64,000 nt of DNA, taken from Liolophura sinensis. Taxonomy: Eukaryota > Mollusca > Polyplacophora > Chitonida > Chitonidae. The stretch spans positions 4,898,001 through 4,962,000 of the forward strand of contig NC_088304.1 in assembly GCF_032854445.1 (NCBI RefSeq), read 5' to 3'. Positions within the stretch are counted from its first letter, which is position 1. Every line of letters starts with the position of its first letter. The notes beneath the pieces are model-generated. The model was not told the DNA's origin, did no database searches, and saw only the letters and a program-made list of their open reading frames with translations. The position numbers were made by a program, and so were the translations under genes. Below are positions 1 to 12,900 of the stretch, one piece after another.

Positions 1-842
1 GTCTTCCTCAATATTAACTGATCATCTAATTTAATAACACAAAACATGATCAAACTTATCAAATGAGTAGCATCTAGTAGAAGCTATATATAGCTATATA
101 TATATATGTGTGTGTGTTGGATAAGTTTTTATAACAGTAGTTACAGTCATTGGTAACTAAATTAAACCTTAATAAATCACAGGTTAAACTGATCTTGGAC
201 TGATGTAACTGTTATATTAGTCCCAAGTTTAATTAGTGCTTGTTTTACACTACTCGCCAGATCAGGGGGTTAGCCAGAAATGTGTCAAGGGTGTCCAAAC
301 ATCCATTTGCGAGGCCATTTTGTTATAGCAGGGTGTCCAGATTTCATGTTTTCCTATCTCTGCCATGTTTAAAGTACTGAAAAAAGGGTGCCTGAATAGC
401 ACCAATTTGTTTATTTCACCCATCCACTTTGACAGGTGGACGGGTAACTGATTAACCCTATGCACCAGATCCAAATTTCACCAGCCTTAAATCAACCGTT
501 GCAACAATGTATATTGCAAGCCCTACATATCTGAGACTTCAACATTGGCTATCTTTGTATGTGATGATCACTTGCTCATCAGTAGGCATATGGATCAAGT
601 ACAGTTCAGACAAATTGTTTGGACATCAGTCTGGTATCCAAATCATAGCATTCCATGGAGACAGCACTCTAAAATTATTACATGTATGATTAGGACAGAC
701 CAGCTATAGGGTATAACTATGGTAATATGTCCCAAACAATGATTCAATAATATGTAAAAGAAAAAAAAAAAAAAAATCCTCATTTCTGTTGGTGTCATAG
801 TGCCTTGCAATTTTCGCTGTGATGCCTGTTTTCTATGTCAAG
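1..842. other. Intron or 5' flank of FBXO21, no exon seen
   Basis: The first recognised FBXO21 exon starts at 843 in the middle of a codon, so this stretch is most simply the 3' end of an intron whose upstream exon (with the F-box) is outside the window. It holds a TA/TG microsatellite near 90-118 and a poly-A run near 758-774. I see nothing coding in it. Confidence 0.6.
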
Positions 843-3800
843 ATGGCCAGATCTGGTAGAGAAATATCCTCGAGGAGCTTCTCACTGGTGGCAGGATGTC
901 TACAAATACCAGCACAGCTGTCGACAGAGGGTTCAGGCTATGGTCAAGGAGTTCTCTCCCCTATACTACAGCAGTGATGAAATCTCCAAGGATGGCTTTC
1001 TTCCATTCATGGCACTCATGGAGGAGAGTGAGCATTCTCCAATGGCTGTGATTGATGAACTAATGGAGACATTTCGTCATGGAGAACGGTAAATAGTGTT
1101 GTAAACAGAAAGTAAAATATGTCAAAAGAAATGAAAATCCACGAGAATCAACAAATTGCTAAGCCATGCAGCCTGTGACAGACAGCTGGGAATGAATACT
1201 TTCTGTGTTAACTTATTGTCTCACAAATTTAGATTAAGGTAACGTAAGGTAGCCTTGAGTTGTAAATGTCTAAACATGGCAACCCACTCACGTTCCCCTC
1301 AAACTGAGTTTGAATAACCTCTAGATAGTCCTTCTGTAATTGCATGCTGGTGATATGTACACTTACAGCTCAGCTCAAAACCCAGCTGGTAGTGCATTTT
1401 TTTTTTTTTTTTTTTTTTTTTCTTTTTGCATCTAGCTGGCACGTTTTTAGAGAGACTGTAGCTTTACTGGTTTCACTCAACACTTAATGGGTGAATAGTC
1501 CTCACAAGCATACGTGAGAAAAAATAGGTCTGCCTTGTACATAAGCTCTATGTGATGTATACTCAGTGGAGTACACGTACCTGACAAATCACATTACATA
1601 AACTATAATGTTTTATTTGTGGTTATGATGCAGTACCCTGTCGTTGAGAGGACGGAATCATGGTACCTGAGTGTAAGATAACCCCAACTTACTGCCTCAC
1701 AAATAACCCAATCTAAGATCAAAAGAACGGTCAGAATCAGGCATCATGTGCAGTTTAGTAACAGGCAGAGGTTTTGGTCATTTATCGTGATGACAGCTAC
1801 AGAGTGGCCGGAATCTGTATTCTGAGCTAGGAGAAAGGTGTGTTGAATGAGTTATGACAAACAGGCAGATAGCGTGTATCCTGCTATGGTGTCATCGATA
1901 AAATTCTTAAGATTTTCTTGTTCCAGGCACTCAAACCTTACCAACAAGTACTACGCGGAGAAAGTGTTACGATATCTCCTTCAGCTTCACCTGTCTCATG
2001 AGCTGACAGCCTTCCTTGCCCAACCCTCTGAGGACCAGCTTATTGAGAATGGTAACAATGTTCCAGTTAATACTGAACAGGTTTCAATTAGACTCCACCA
2101 ATGTGGTCGCTGTGAGTTCAAGTCCAGCTCATGCTGGCTTCCTCTCCGGTCGTACATGGGAAGGTCTTCCAGCAGCCTGCGGATGGTTGTGGGTTTCCCC
2201 CGGGCTGTGCCCGGTTTCCACCCACCATAATGCTGGGCGCCGTCGTATAAGTGAAATATTCTTGAGTACGACGTAAAACACCAATCAAATAAATAAATCA
2301 ATTAGACTCTGTGTTGATTGTGGCAATATTTGATGTTCTGATACATTTTTCTGAAAAGTGTGCAGCAGAAAGAATCTCAAAGAAAATCAGCTTTCATAAT
2401 TTTAAAAGAAGAGAGCAAGGAGCTACTGCATCACTTGTTAGCATAATGTTTTTCCCCACCAAAGATTAAGTTGATTTTCTGCAAGATTTTTTTCTTCCGC
2501 ACACTCATCAGGGTTCTTTTGATTTTAAGTTGTTTTGGTAAACATTGATTTTGCAGATGGTCGTGGGTTTCCCCCGGGCTCTGCCCGGTTTCCACCCACC
2601 GTAATGCTGGCCGGCGTTGATATAAGTGAAATATTCTTGAGTACTGCGTAAAACACCAATCAAATAAATAAATCTTCTCTCTGTTTCCTATTAACTCACA
2701 GGAGCTGTTCTTGTTGCTCAGTGGTGCCAGCCTACTGTTGACATCACAGAAGCCTGTGTCAGTCGTATGTTGGACGCCATCGCCGTGAGAGTTGAGAACA
2801 GGATTAAGGAACGCCATCCTACTCACCCTGTCTGCTCAGTACAACTTAACAGTGACAAACGTAAGCTCATCGTTGTGTCTGGCTGATTCATATTTTACCT
2901 TTGACCAGATATTTTCTTATGGCAGATTTATCAAAGCCATTGTTTGTCTGTACACAAAGTAAGCCATAATTGGACAGATTCATGTGTTGATCACCTTTCA
3001 TTCATCTCTGGGTGAATCAGCCTATGAATCATGATTTGTTTATGTGTGAATCAGCCTGTGAGTCATCTTTTTTTTTGTGTCTGAATCAACGTTTATTTCC
3101 TGTGCGAAGCATCTTTTATCTGTGTGAATCATCGTTTATTTCCTGTGTGAAGCATCTATTTTCTGTGTGAATCATCATTCATTTTCTGTGAAAATAATCA
3201 TTTATTTTCTGTGAATCACCATTATTTCCTGTGTGAGCCGTGATTAATTTTCTGCATGAATTAGTCTGTGAAAATCATCATTCATTCCTGTGTGAATCGT
3301 CATTTATTTCCTGTGTAAAGCATATATTTTCTGTGTGAATCATCATTTATTTTGTGTGTGAATCATCATTTATTTTCTGTGTAAATCATCATTTATGGTG
3401 GATGAATGATGAAGCATTCCTCTGTGTAATCTAAAAATGTTGAAAAGTATAAAATCTTCATGTACTTGAAGAAGAAAATGTTGATGGCTGAGACAGTGTG
3501 AATTGTCTATTTGTAGCTCTGTACGAGTCCCAGTGGAAGCCGGCCCAGTGTAGGCAGGTTTTGGAGGCTGTCAATCAGGTTCTCTACACAGATATGGGCT
3601 TCTCTGGTAACTCTGTCAACTATTACAGCCCAGAAAACTCTTATATCAACAAGGTTAGTGTGGAAAATCAAGGCTCACACGCTGTTTGTAATATCTGTGT
3701 ACTGAAGAATTCAATCGTCTGCATGCATTTAATTCCACTTGAAAAGGTTTAAAACTGTGGATAAAGATATCAAATTTTCAACAGTATTTCTAGTGATGAT

Positions 3801-6800
3801 TATTTCAGTTTTGCTGGTCAGGTCATACCTGTCCAGTGACTTTGAAAGTTGTACTTGTGACTGCTTTGCATGGCACACAGCTAGGAAAAAGAACTAGTTG
3901 ACCCTGTGTCAGTGTAGTTTGACTGGGTTGGGATGTGCTGTCTTCGCCATAATGGTTCAGTGGCGGCAGCACTTTGATGTTGTGGACTTGCCCTGCCACA
4001 AAAAGACACAGTACATGTTCACACACCTAATAACTCCTTGTCGTCATATGACTGAAAAATTGCTAAGCACGACATAAAACCAATGTATATTCACATACAT
4101 ACTTCAAGTTTGAGCTGTCTTTTCCATAAAGCAATTTTCTTGGTGTAATTATATCCCATTTTGCCTCCCGATTCTAATTTCAGGTGCTTGAACGACGCAT
4201 TGGTATCCCGATCTCATTGGCTATTGTGTATTCGGCTGTTGCTAGGCGACTCGGGGTGCTCTGCTCACCAGTTAATTTTCCCTCCCACTTCCTGCTCAAG
4301 TGGAGGGAACATCCCATGTAAGTTTGTGAAATCTTAGCTCACAGTCATCGTATGAAACTAGTTTAAAAACTAATCAGAATGTTTTCCTAAATTCATTTGT
4401 CCCCAGACTTTTGATTATGCCAGGTGTATATTATTCGCACCCCAAGACTTTGTTTCAGGAGTGCGTTACTTGTGGGAGCATGATAGGATGCTTCGTATTC
4501 AAAGGCCTCTGTAAGCTTGCAGTGGCTTTGTCAGACAGGGTCCAGAACTAGGTATTCGTTGTTTGCTGAATGAACAAAAATTTTGCCAAAAAAGTGCTTT
4601 TTTAGATGCAAATTAATTTCATAAAAGTATTATGTTGGGTGATGAATTGAGATTTTTAGTAGGATAACACTCTACCTTCCAGACAAACCTCAAAATTCCT
4701 TCATTAGATTTGTAGCACTCTCAGAATCGGGCAAAAGGAGTAAATTTGTCATGTGCAAAAGTTTAGGCCATTTGTATTGAAGTAATAGTTCTTGTAGACA
4801 TTTCTTTTGCCATGTTTGGATTCATGGTGTTCCGTGTTGTTTTGTCTACTTGCAGGCTTCCGGACCCCCAGCAAGATACATACATTGACGTGTTCCGTGC
4901 AGGCAGATTCCTGACACAGCAAGAGTGTGGGTCAGCCCTCCAGATTACTCAGTCTGCACTCAATGACCCCAAAGTCTATTCAGCAATAGAACCTCGTCTG
5001 GTAGGTGCTTTACCGATTCCTGTCCCATCCCATCATCAAATCTTGACTTTTGCATATTTTGCTCTTTAGTCCGTGGTCAAATTCCATCGTTGTACAGGTT
5101 TTATATATGTTCAGTTGTTCAGTGGTATTTCGCTGTCCCATGTTAAATCACTCATGTTATACAACAGTTGGACTATTTTAAAGTACATAAACTTCATAAG
5201 CATTTCAGGTTTACAAGGTAAGCCCTTTTCTCAGGTATAAAGATTGAAATTAATTAATACATGTATGAGGTAAACACTTCACACTGAGTAGAATTCACAT
5301 CAGTTTGTGCGAGATCAGAGTCACTCAGGTACTTTCTTTGACTCACTTCTCTCAGCCAGTCACTGACTAGGACCTCACAGTGGCGTCTCTGTACAAGCAG
5401 ATGAAAGTTCATTACCGTGAAAGTACACATAAAATCCACGTCACAGCAAATTTAAAATGTATAACAATAATTAATACAGCTCACCTTTGGTATGCAATGC
5501 AAGTATGTGAGTTCTCATGTTTCCTATGACACTAGAATTTGTGTTTTACTGTTATTAGACTTATGAAATATATCGCAAATACTCTCTACCAAAACACCAA
5601 TGAGAATGAATCATGTGAATGCGTCGCTGTTCTGTCTGCGTCTATATACTCACCCAGGTTTACGAGAGAATGGCAAGGAATCTGGTGTACATCGGTCGCC
5701 AGCAGGGACAGATGGGGGACAGTATGCTGTGCTTGAGAAACGCCCTGGAACTATACCTGGTTATCTCCCCTGATGACCTTGAGAAGCGCCTCCTCCTAGC
5801 CAGGGTCAACCTTCACCTTAACATCAACCTGCCTGACGTGAGTTAAATCTACTATTCCTCATTTAATAGGATATTATTCTGCAGTGTGAAATTTTTTATC
5901 TTTTACTATGAATAGAAAGAAATCTGTAACCTGCATAATGATAACTGTTTCGAGTGGGTGAGTGGGTGCTTAGGGTAGATAGCTGTTTCAAGTGGGTGAG
6001 TGGGTGCTTAGGGTAGATAGCTGTTTTGAGTGGGTGAGTGGGTGCTTAGGGTAGATAGCTGTTTTGAGTGGGTGAGTGGGTGCTTAGGGTAGATAACTGT
6101 TTTGAGTGGGTGAGTGAGTGCTTAGGGTAGATAGCTGTTTTGCGTGGGTGAGTGGGTGCTTAGGGTAGATAACTGTTTCAAGTGGGTGAGTGGGTGCTTA
6201 GGGTAGATAACTGTTTCAAGTGGGTGAGTGGGTGCTTAGGGTAGATAGCTGTCTCTAGTGGTGCCTTAGTATGCATATGTTTAACGTGTCATGTTGGATA
6301 TACAAAAGCACATGATCATTGATGCCTATGGTACCACATTACAGTCTTCAACTCCAGTCTGCTTTCTTAAAATGTACTTTTCTGACTTTTTTAACAAATG
6401 TCCTTGAACCTGTGTAAAGTCTCAGATGTCCCAACAAGTGGAGTGAAATACACAGATTTGGCTGACCTGTGTGTAACTACTGAGTCATAATTCTTAAACA
6501 AGGTCACATGGATTTGTTTGTCCCCCAGCAACGAAATGTGGATTATGCGCACTGGAAACAGCTTTCCAGCTTTTAGAAGATCCGTGCATCTATTTTAAGA
6601 CCAAAACCTTAATTCCTCAACCTTTTCGCATATAAAAGAGCAACTTTCAGTGCATTTTTGCGCATGTTAAATTAGACTTTGAAGACAAACGTACATTTCT
6701 TGGATTTCCTCGATTTAAGGCTTCACAAAGAGCATAATTTAATAGTCTGCACAGAAAAAGAGGCTTCAGTCTATGTGTAGACCACATTCCTCAATATCAA

Positions 6801-6957
6801 ACCAAACCCAAGAAGATAATTCCAAAGCTCTTTCCTTTATTTCGTTACTGAGTTAATGGGTGTTAACTCAGTAACACATTGCATATCAAGAACAAAACAA
6901 TAGAGGCATTTGAATGTTTAAAGAATCCTGGTGATTAATGACTAATTATGACCTTTA

Positions 6958-6991
<34 letters not shown>

Positions 6992-9900
6992 CAGGTTGTG
7001 GAGAGAGGATAGCTGACTTGGATCAGACTCACAGGAGTCTGGTGACTTACATTAATCATGAGTCTAACCTGTCTGTCTATGTGTGTGTCTGTCTGTCTGT
7101 CTGTCTGCAGGTTGTGGAGAGAGGATAGCTGACTTGGATCAGACTCACAGGAGTCTGGTGACTTACATTAATCATGAGTCTAACCTGTCTGTCTGTGTGT
7201 CTGTCTTTCTGTCTGTCTGCAGGTAGTGAAGGGTCTACAGAGGATAGCTGACATGGATCAGGCTCAGATGAGTCTGGTGACTTATATTAATCATGACTCT
7301 AACCTTTATCTCTGTCTACCTGTTTTTCTTCAGGTTGTGGAGAGTCTACAGAGGATAGCTGACATGGATCAGGCTCAGATGAGTCTGGTGACTTATATTA
7401 ATCATGACTCTAACCTTTATCTCTGTCTACCTGTTTCTGTTCATGTTGTGGAGAGTCTACAGAGGATAGCTGACTTAGATCAGGCTCACAAGAGTCAGGT
7501 GACTTATATTAATCATGACTCTAACCTTGATGTCTGTCTGTCTGTCTGTCTGTCTGTCTGCAGGTTGTGGAGAGTCTACAGAGGATAGCTGACATGGATC
7601 AGACTCACAGGAGTCAGGTGACTTATATTAATCATGACTCTAACCTTGATGTCTGTCTTTCTGTCTGTATGCAGGTTGTGGAGAGTCTACAGAGGATAGC
7701 TGACATGGATCAGGCTCAGATGAGTCTGGTGACTTATATTAATCATGACTCTAACCTTTATCTCTGTCTACCTGTTTGTCTTCAGGTTGTGGAGAGTCTA
7801 CAGAGGATAGCTGACATGGATCAGGCTCAGATGAGTCTGGTGACTTACATGATCTCCGCAGCCCAAGCACTCATACACGAGGAGAAATCATCACAGAGTA
7901 AAGAGGTTAGTAACCGTGTAAATATCTGACATAGGATTACAGGATAAGTGGAGACATTTTTTGGTCTTGTAAATACATATATACATTTTCAAAGAACCCT
8001 TTGGTTCATCCAAGGCAGTGTTCAGTGCGTTGTTGACTCCCTTCCAGGATGGTTTGTATACTAACCTTACATCTTTGTTTTTCACCTGGTTGGGTTTGAA
8101 TGAAAATATCCTGTTATCACCAGGCACACACAGACTTAATGCCTTTTATTGTGAAGTTCCCAACCAAATTCAGGGTATCTGTCTGGCACCCTCAGATCAT
8201 GCTAGGTAGCCTGTTAGCTACAGTATTGCATGTCAGGTCTCAGTCTGGTACAGTCAGATCATGGTAGGTAGCCTGTTAGCTACAATATTGCATGTCAGGT
8301 CTCAGTCTGGCACAGTCAGATCATGGTAGGTAGCCTGTTAGCTACAGTATTGCATGTCAGGTCTCAGTCTGGTACAGTCAGATCATGGTAGGTAGCCTGT
8401 TAGCTACAATATTGCATGTCAGGTCACTGGCACAGTCAGATCATGCTAGGTAGTCTGTTAGCTACAGTATTGCATGTCAGGTCTCAGTCTGGTACAGTCA
8501 GATCATGGTAGGTAGCCTGTTAGCTACAGTATTGCATGTCAGGTCTCAGTCTGGCACAGTCAGATCATGGTAGGTAGCCTGTTAGCTACAGTATTGCATG
8601 TCAGGTCTCAGTCTGGTACAGTCAGATCATGGTAGGTAGCCTGTTAGCTACAGTATTGCATGTCAGGTCTCAGTCTGGTACAGTCAGATCATGGTAGGTA
8701 ACCTGTTAGCTACAGTATTGCATGTCAGGTCTCAGTCTGGTACAGTCAGATCATGGTAGGTAGCCTGTTAGCTACAATATTGCATGTCAGGTCGCTGTCT
8801 GGCACAGTCAGATCATGGTAGGTAGCCTGTTAGCTACAATATTGCATGTCACTCTCTGTCTGGTACAGTCAGATCATGCTAGGTAGTCTGTTAGCTACAG
8901 TATTGCATGTCAGGTCTCAGTCTGGCACAGTCAGATCATGGTAGGTAGCCTGTTAGCTACAGTATTGCATGTCAGGTCTCAGTCTGGTACAGTCAGATCA
9001 TGGTAGGTAGCCTGTTAGCTACAATATTGCATGTCAGGTCGCTGTCTGGCACAGTCAGATCATGGTAGGTAGCCTGTTAGCTACAATATTGCATGTCACT
9101 CTCTGTCTGGTACAGTCAGATCATGGTAGGTAGCCTGTTAGCTACAATATTGCATGTCAGGTCACTGGCACAGTCAGATCATGCTAGGTAGTCTGTTAGC
9201 TACAGTATTGCATGTCAGGTCTCAGTCTGGTACAGTCAGATCATGGTAGGTAGCCTGTTAGCTACAATATTGCATGTCAGGTCTCTGTCTGGCACAGTCA
9301 GATCATGGTAGGTAGCCTGTTAACTATAATATTGCATGTCAGGTCTCAGTCTGGCACAGTCAGATCATGGTAGGTAGTCTGTTACCTTCAATATTGCATG
9401 TCAGGTCGCTGTCTAGCACAGTCAGATCATGGTAGGTAGCCTGTTAGCTACAATATTGCATGTCATTTCTCTGTCTGGCACAGTCAGATCATGGTAGGTA
9501 GCCTGTTAGCTACAATATTGCATGTCGGGTCGCTGTCTGGCACAGTCAGATCATGGTAGGTAGCCTGTTACCTTCAATATTGCATGTCAGGTCTCAGTCT
9601 GGCACAGTCAGATCATGGTAGGTAGCCTGTTAGCTAAAATATTGCATGTCAGGTCGCTGTCTAGCACAGTCAGATCATGGTAGGTAGCCTGTTAGCTACA
9701 ATATTGCATGTCAGTCTCTGTCTGATACAGTCAGATCATGGTAGGTAGCCTGTTAGCTGCAATATTGCATGTCAGGTCGCTGTCTGGCACAGTCAGATCA
9801 TGTTAGGTAGCCTGTTAGCTACAATATTGCATGTCAGGTCTCAGTCTGGTACAGTCAGATCATGGTAGGTAGCCTGTTAGCTACAATATTGCATGTCAGG

Positions 9901-12900
9901 TCTCTGTCTGGCACAGAAGAGATCATGGTAGGTAGCCTGTTAGCTACAATATTGCATGTCAGGATCTTGCTCACTCAGATGGGTAAAGTGTAGGCTTGCT
10001 GCCTCTGTCATGCCTTTGATCTGTGAGGTCATTTGTGTCTCTAACTTAGGAGGTTTGTAGAGTCCCTGGCAATAGGCTGTGGTTTGCTTTCCACATTTGC
10101 TTTCCTCCACCCATTCCCAAGTAACCTGACTGCCATCGTCTTAGTCAAAAATTCTGTGCTACGCTCTTAGGCACCAGGCAAATAAGTAAGTGAATTCAAA
10201 AAATTTTTTATTCTGCATATTTTTATTCGCTTGAGTTGTGGTTACCTTTTTGAAGCTTGCATGGTGTAGAATAGTTTTGATTCCAGATTCTGCAGTTAAC
10301 AGATTAATTGTTTTTCTTCTCAGATAAAAGCCAAAACTCGGGCCCCAAATTCTGTTGTGGATTTTTCTGTAGGAATGATAATGAAACATAAAAGGTATGT
10401 GCTTATCCCAAAGGATTGTCAAGGTCTTTGGTATGTATCGGGAACATTAACTGTTAATCCTATCTTATTAGTCATGTTAGTTCCGTACTCGTACCAGAGG
10501 GGCAGTCTGTACGTTTAATCCTTATCTGTCAGGCTCTCACAAACAGTTTCCCTATTTTTTTCTAATTGGTTAACTAAATTCAGTTGAGACATGGTTTGGT
10601 ACATGGTTTCCCCATGAGAAGTTATAGATTAAGTTTGAAATTTGGGCGGAATCATTTATTTTAGTCAAAATTATGACCGTGTTTTGAGAGTTTTTCTGAC
10701 ATTTTTTCTGATTATTTTGAATTGAAACATTATTTTACTAGTTACATATAAAGTTACATGTAGAGTTTCTGTTGGTTTTGTCCATTTTTGACCACATTAT
10801 GGTCATTTTTGGACGATTATTCTGAATGGAAACTTGGTATATGGCTTCACCAAGAGAAGTTACAGGCGAAGTTTGAGTAATGGACATGTGTGTCATTTGT
10901 AATACTTCCGGAATGTTTGTTTCCTGGTTTAACGCTGCCTTGGTTTAACGCTGCCGTGGTGGTGTTTGTTTCCTGGTTTAATACTGCCATGGTGGTGTTT
11001 GTTTCATGGTTTAACACTGCCATGGTGGTGTTTGTTTCGAGGTTTAACGCTGCCCTGGTGGTGTTTGTTTCGTGGTTTAATGCTGCCGTGATCGTGTTTG
11101 TTTCCTGGTTTAACGCTGCCCTGGTGGTGTTTGCTTCGAGGTTTAATGCTGCCCTTTTGGTGTTTGTTTCGTGGTTTAATGCTGCCGTGATCGTGTTTGT
11201 TTCGTGGTTTAACGCTGCCCTGGTGGTGTTTGTTTCGAGGTTTAACGCTGCCCTGGTGGTGTTTGTTTCGTGGTTTAATGCTGCCGTGATGGTGTTTGTT
11301 TCGTGGTTTAATGCTGCCCTGGTGGTGTTTGTTTCGTGGTTTAACGCTGCCTTTGTGGTGTTTGTTTCGAGGTTTAACGCTGCCCTGGTGGTGTTTGTTT
11401 CGTGGTTTAATGCTGCCATGATCGTGTTTGTTTCGTGGTTTAACACTGCCATGGTGGTGTTTGTTTCATGGTTTAACGCTGCCCTGGTGGTGTTTGTTTC
11501 GTGGTTTAATGCTGCTGTGATCGTGTTTGTTTCATGGTTTAACACTGCCATGGTGGTGTTTGTTTCGTGGTTTAACGCTGCCTTTATGGTGTTTGTTTCG
11601 TGGTTTAATGGTGCCTTGGTGGTGTTTGTTTCGAGGTTTAACGCTGCCCTGGTGGTGTTTATTTCGTGGGTTAACACTGCCGTGGTGGTGTATGTTTCGT
11701 GGTTTAATGCTGCCCTGATGGTGTTTGTTTCGTGGTTTAATGCTGCCGTGGTGGTGTTTTTTGTGTATTAAACAACGTTCAGCGGTATCGAGTTACACAA
11801 CAAAACACCAAGACTAAGTTCAGTAAAGCAACTCTAACAAGTAAACAAACTCACATTCTTTTGTTTGTAGAAATAAACAGCATGAAATAATGTTATTTGG
11901 GGAGGTAAAGTACTCGCTGGGGTGTTGTGTGACACATTCAGTGTTGTTTGTAAGGTCATCTCTGTTTAATATGTATATCTGCACCCTACCTGCAGCAAAC
12001 AGCGGGGATAGTCATGGTTTCCACCCACCATAATGCTGGCCGCCATCACCGCTGTTGCCGCCTTATAAGTGAAATATTCTTGAGTGCAGTGTAAAACACC
12101 AATCAGATAAATAAATTAACAAGTATTGAGTTTTAGATGACACCCCATGGCCGACATGCACTTTATTGACAAGCTTGCAAACATGGATAATGACTCTGAT
12201 GGCTTCAGCATTGGTTGTTGTGGGCTTGTGCACATGGTCACTTCACTTACGTTGTAAAGCATTATCCTATATGTAGTAATAAAATATAAGGAATTAAGAT
12301 ATGATTACATGACTAATAAACATTTCTCAAAGGGATACAGAGTCGTTTCTGATTGGCTGGTGTTAGAGACAGACAAGTCCAGGCTATACCTGGCCTAAGC
12401 TTAATTTAAAGTGTGGCTGGTTTATTCAAGTTTGATCAACGCTGTGAGATTTAGCCCAGGAAACCCTTCTCCACTGTCAACCAATCAGTGTCTTTAAGAA
12501 ATGCATATCAAAAATGAAAAAGAAATGAAAACTATTTTGCCAGGTATCACTACATGTGTTTGATCTATGGCTGGGACCCAGTGTGTAAGGCCAGTCCTGA
12601 GTGGATCCTGCAGATGGGAGTCAACAACTTACCTAAGAAAGACACCCAGCCCTTCTACAACGTCCTCGTGCAGGACGGCTCCAACAGATATGCTGCTCAA
12701 GGTAAGTGGGGAGCTTGTAAACCAATCTGTTGGGTTCTTCTGAAAGAGACAGCGTGTCCATGTAGAGGACCAGTCCCAATGCTGACATATTTGCAGTGCT
12801 AGCTCACTGGATTACAATGCCACACAAGCTACCCAGTAAAAGACGCTGGGTCAACGAGTAGGTCTCGCCCTTGGAGTGGCTATAGAGGAGATTTTTGAAA

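Noticed and set aside
8175-9963. CRISPR-like regular repeat array
   Set aside because: There are no unique spacers: the whole 62-bp unit repeats. The host is a eukaryote and no cas genes are present.
10847-11771. Two long overlapping open frames (about 276 aa minus, 293 aa plus)
   Set aside because: Both come from a 33-bp minisatellite inside an FBXO21 intron.
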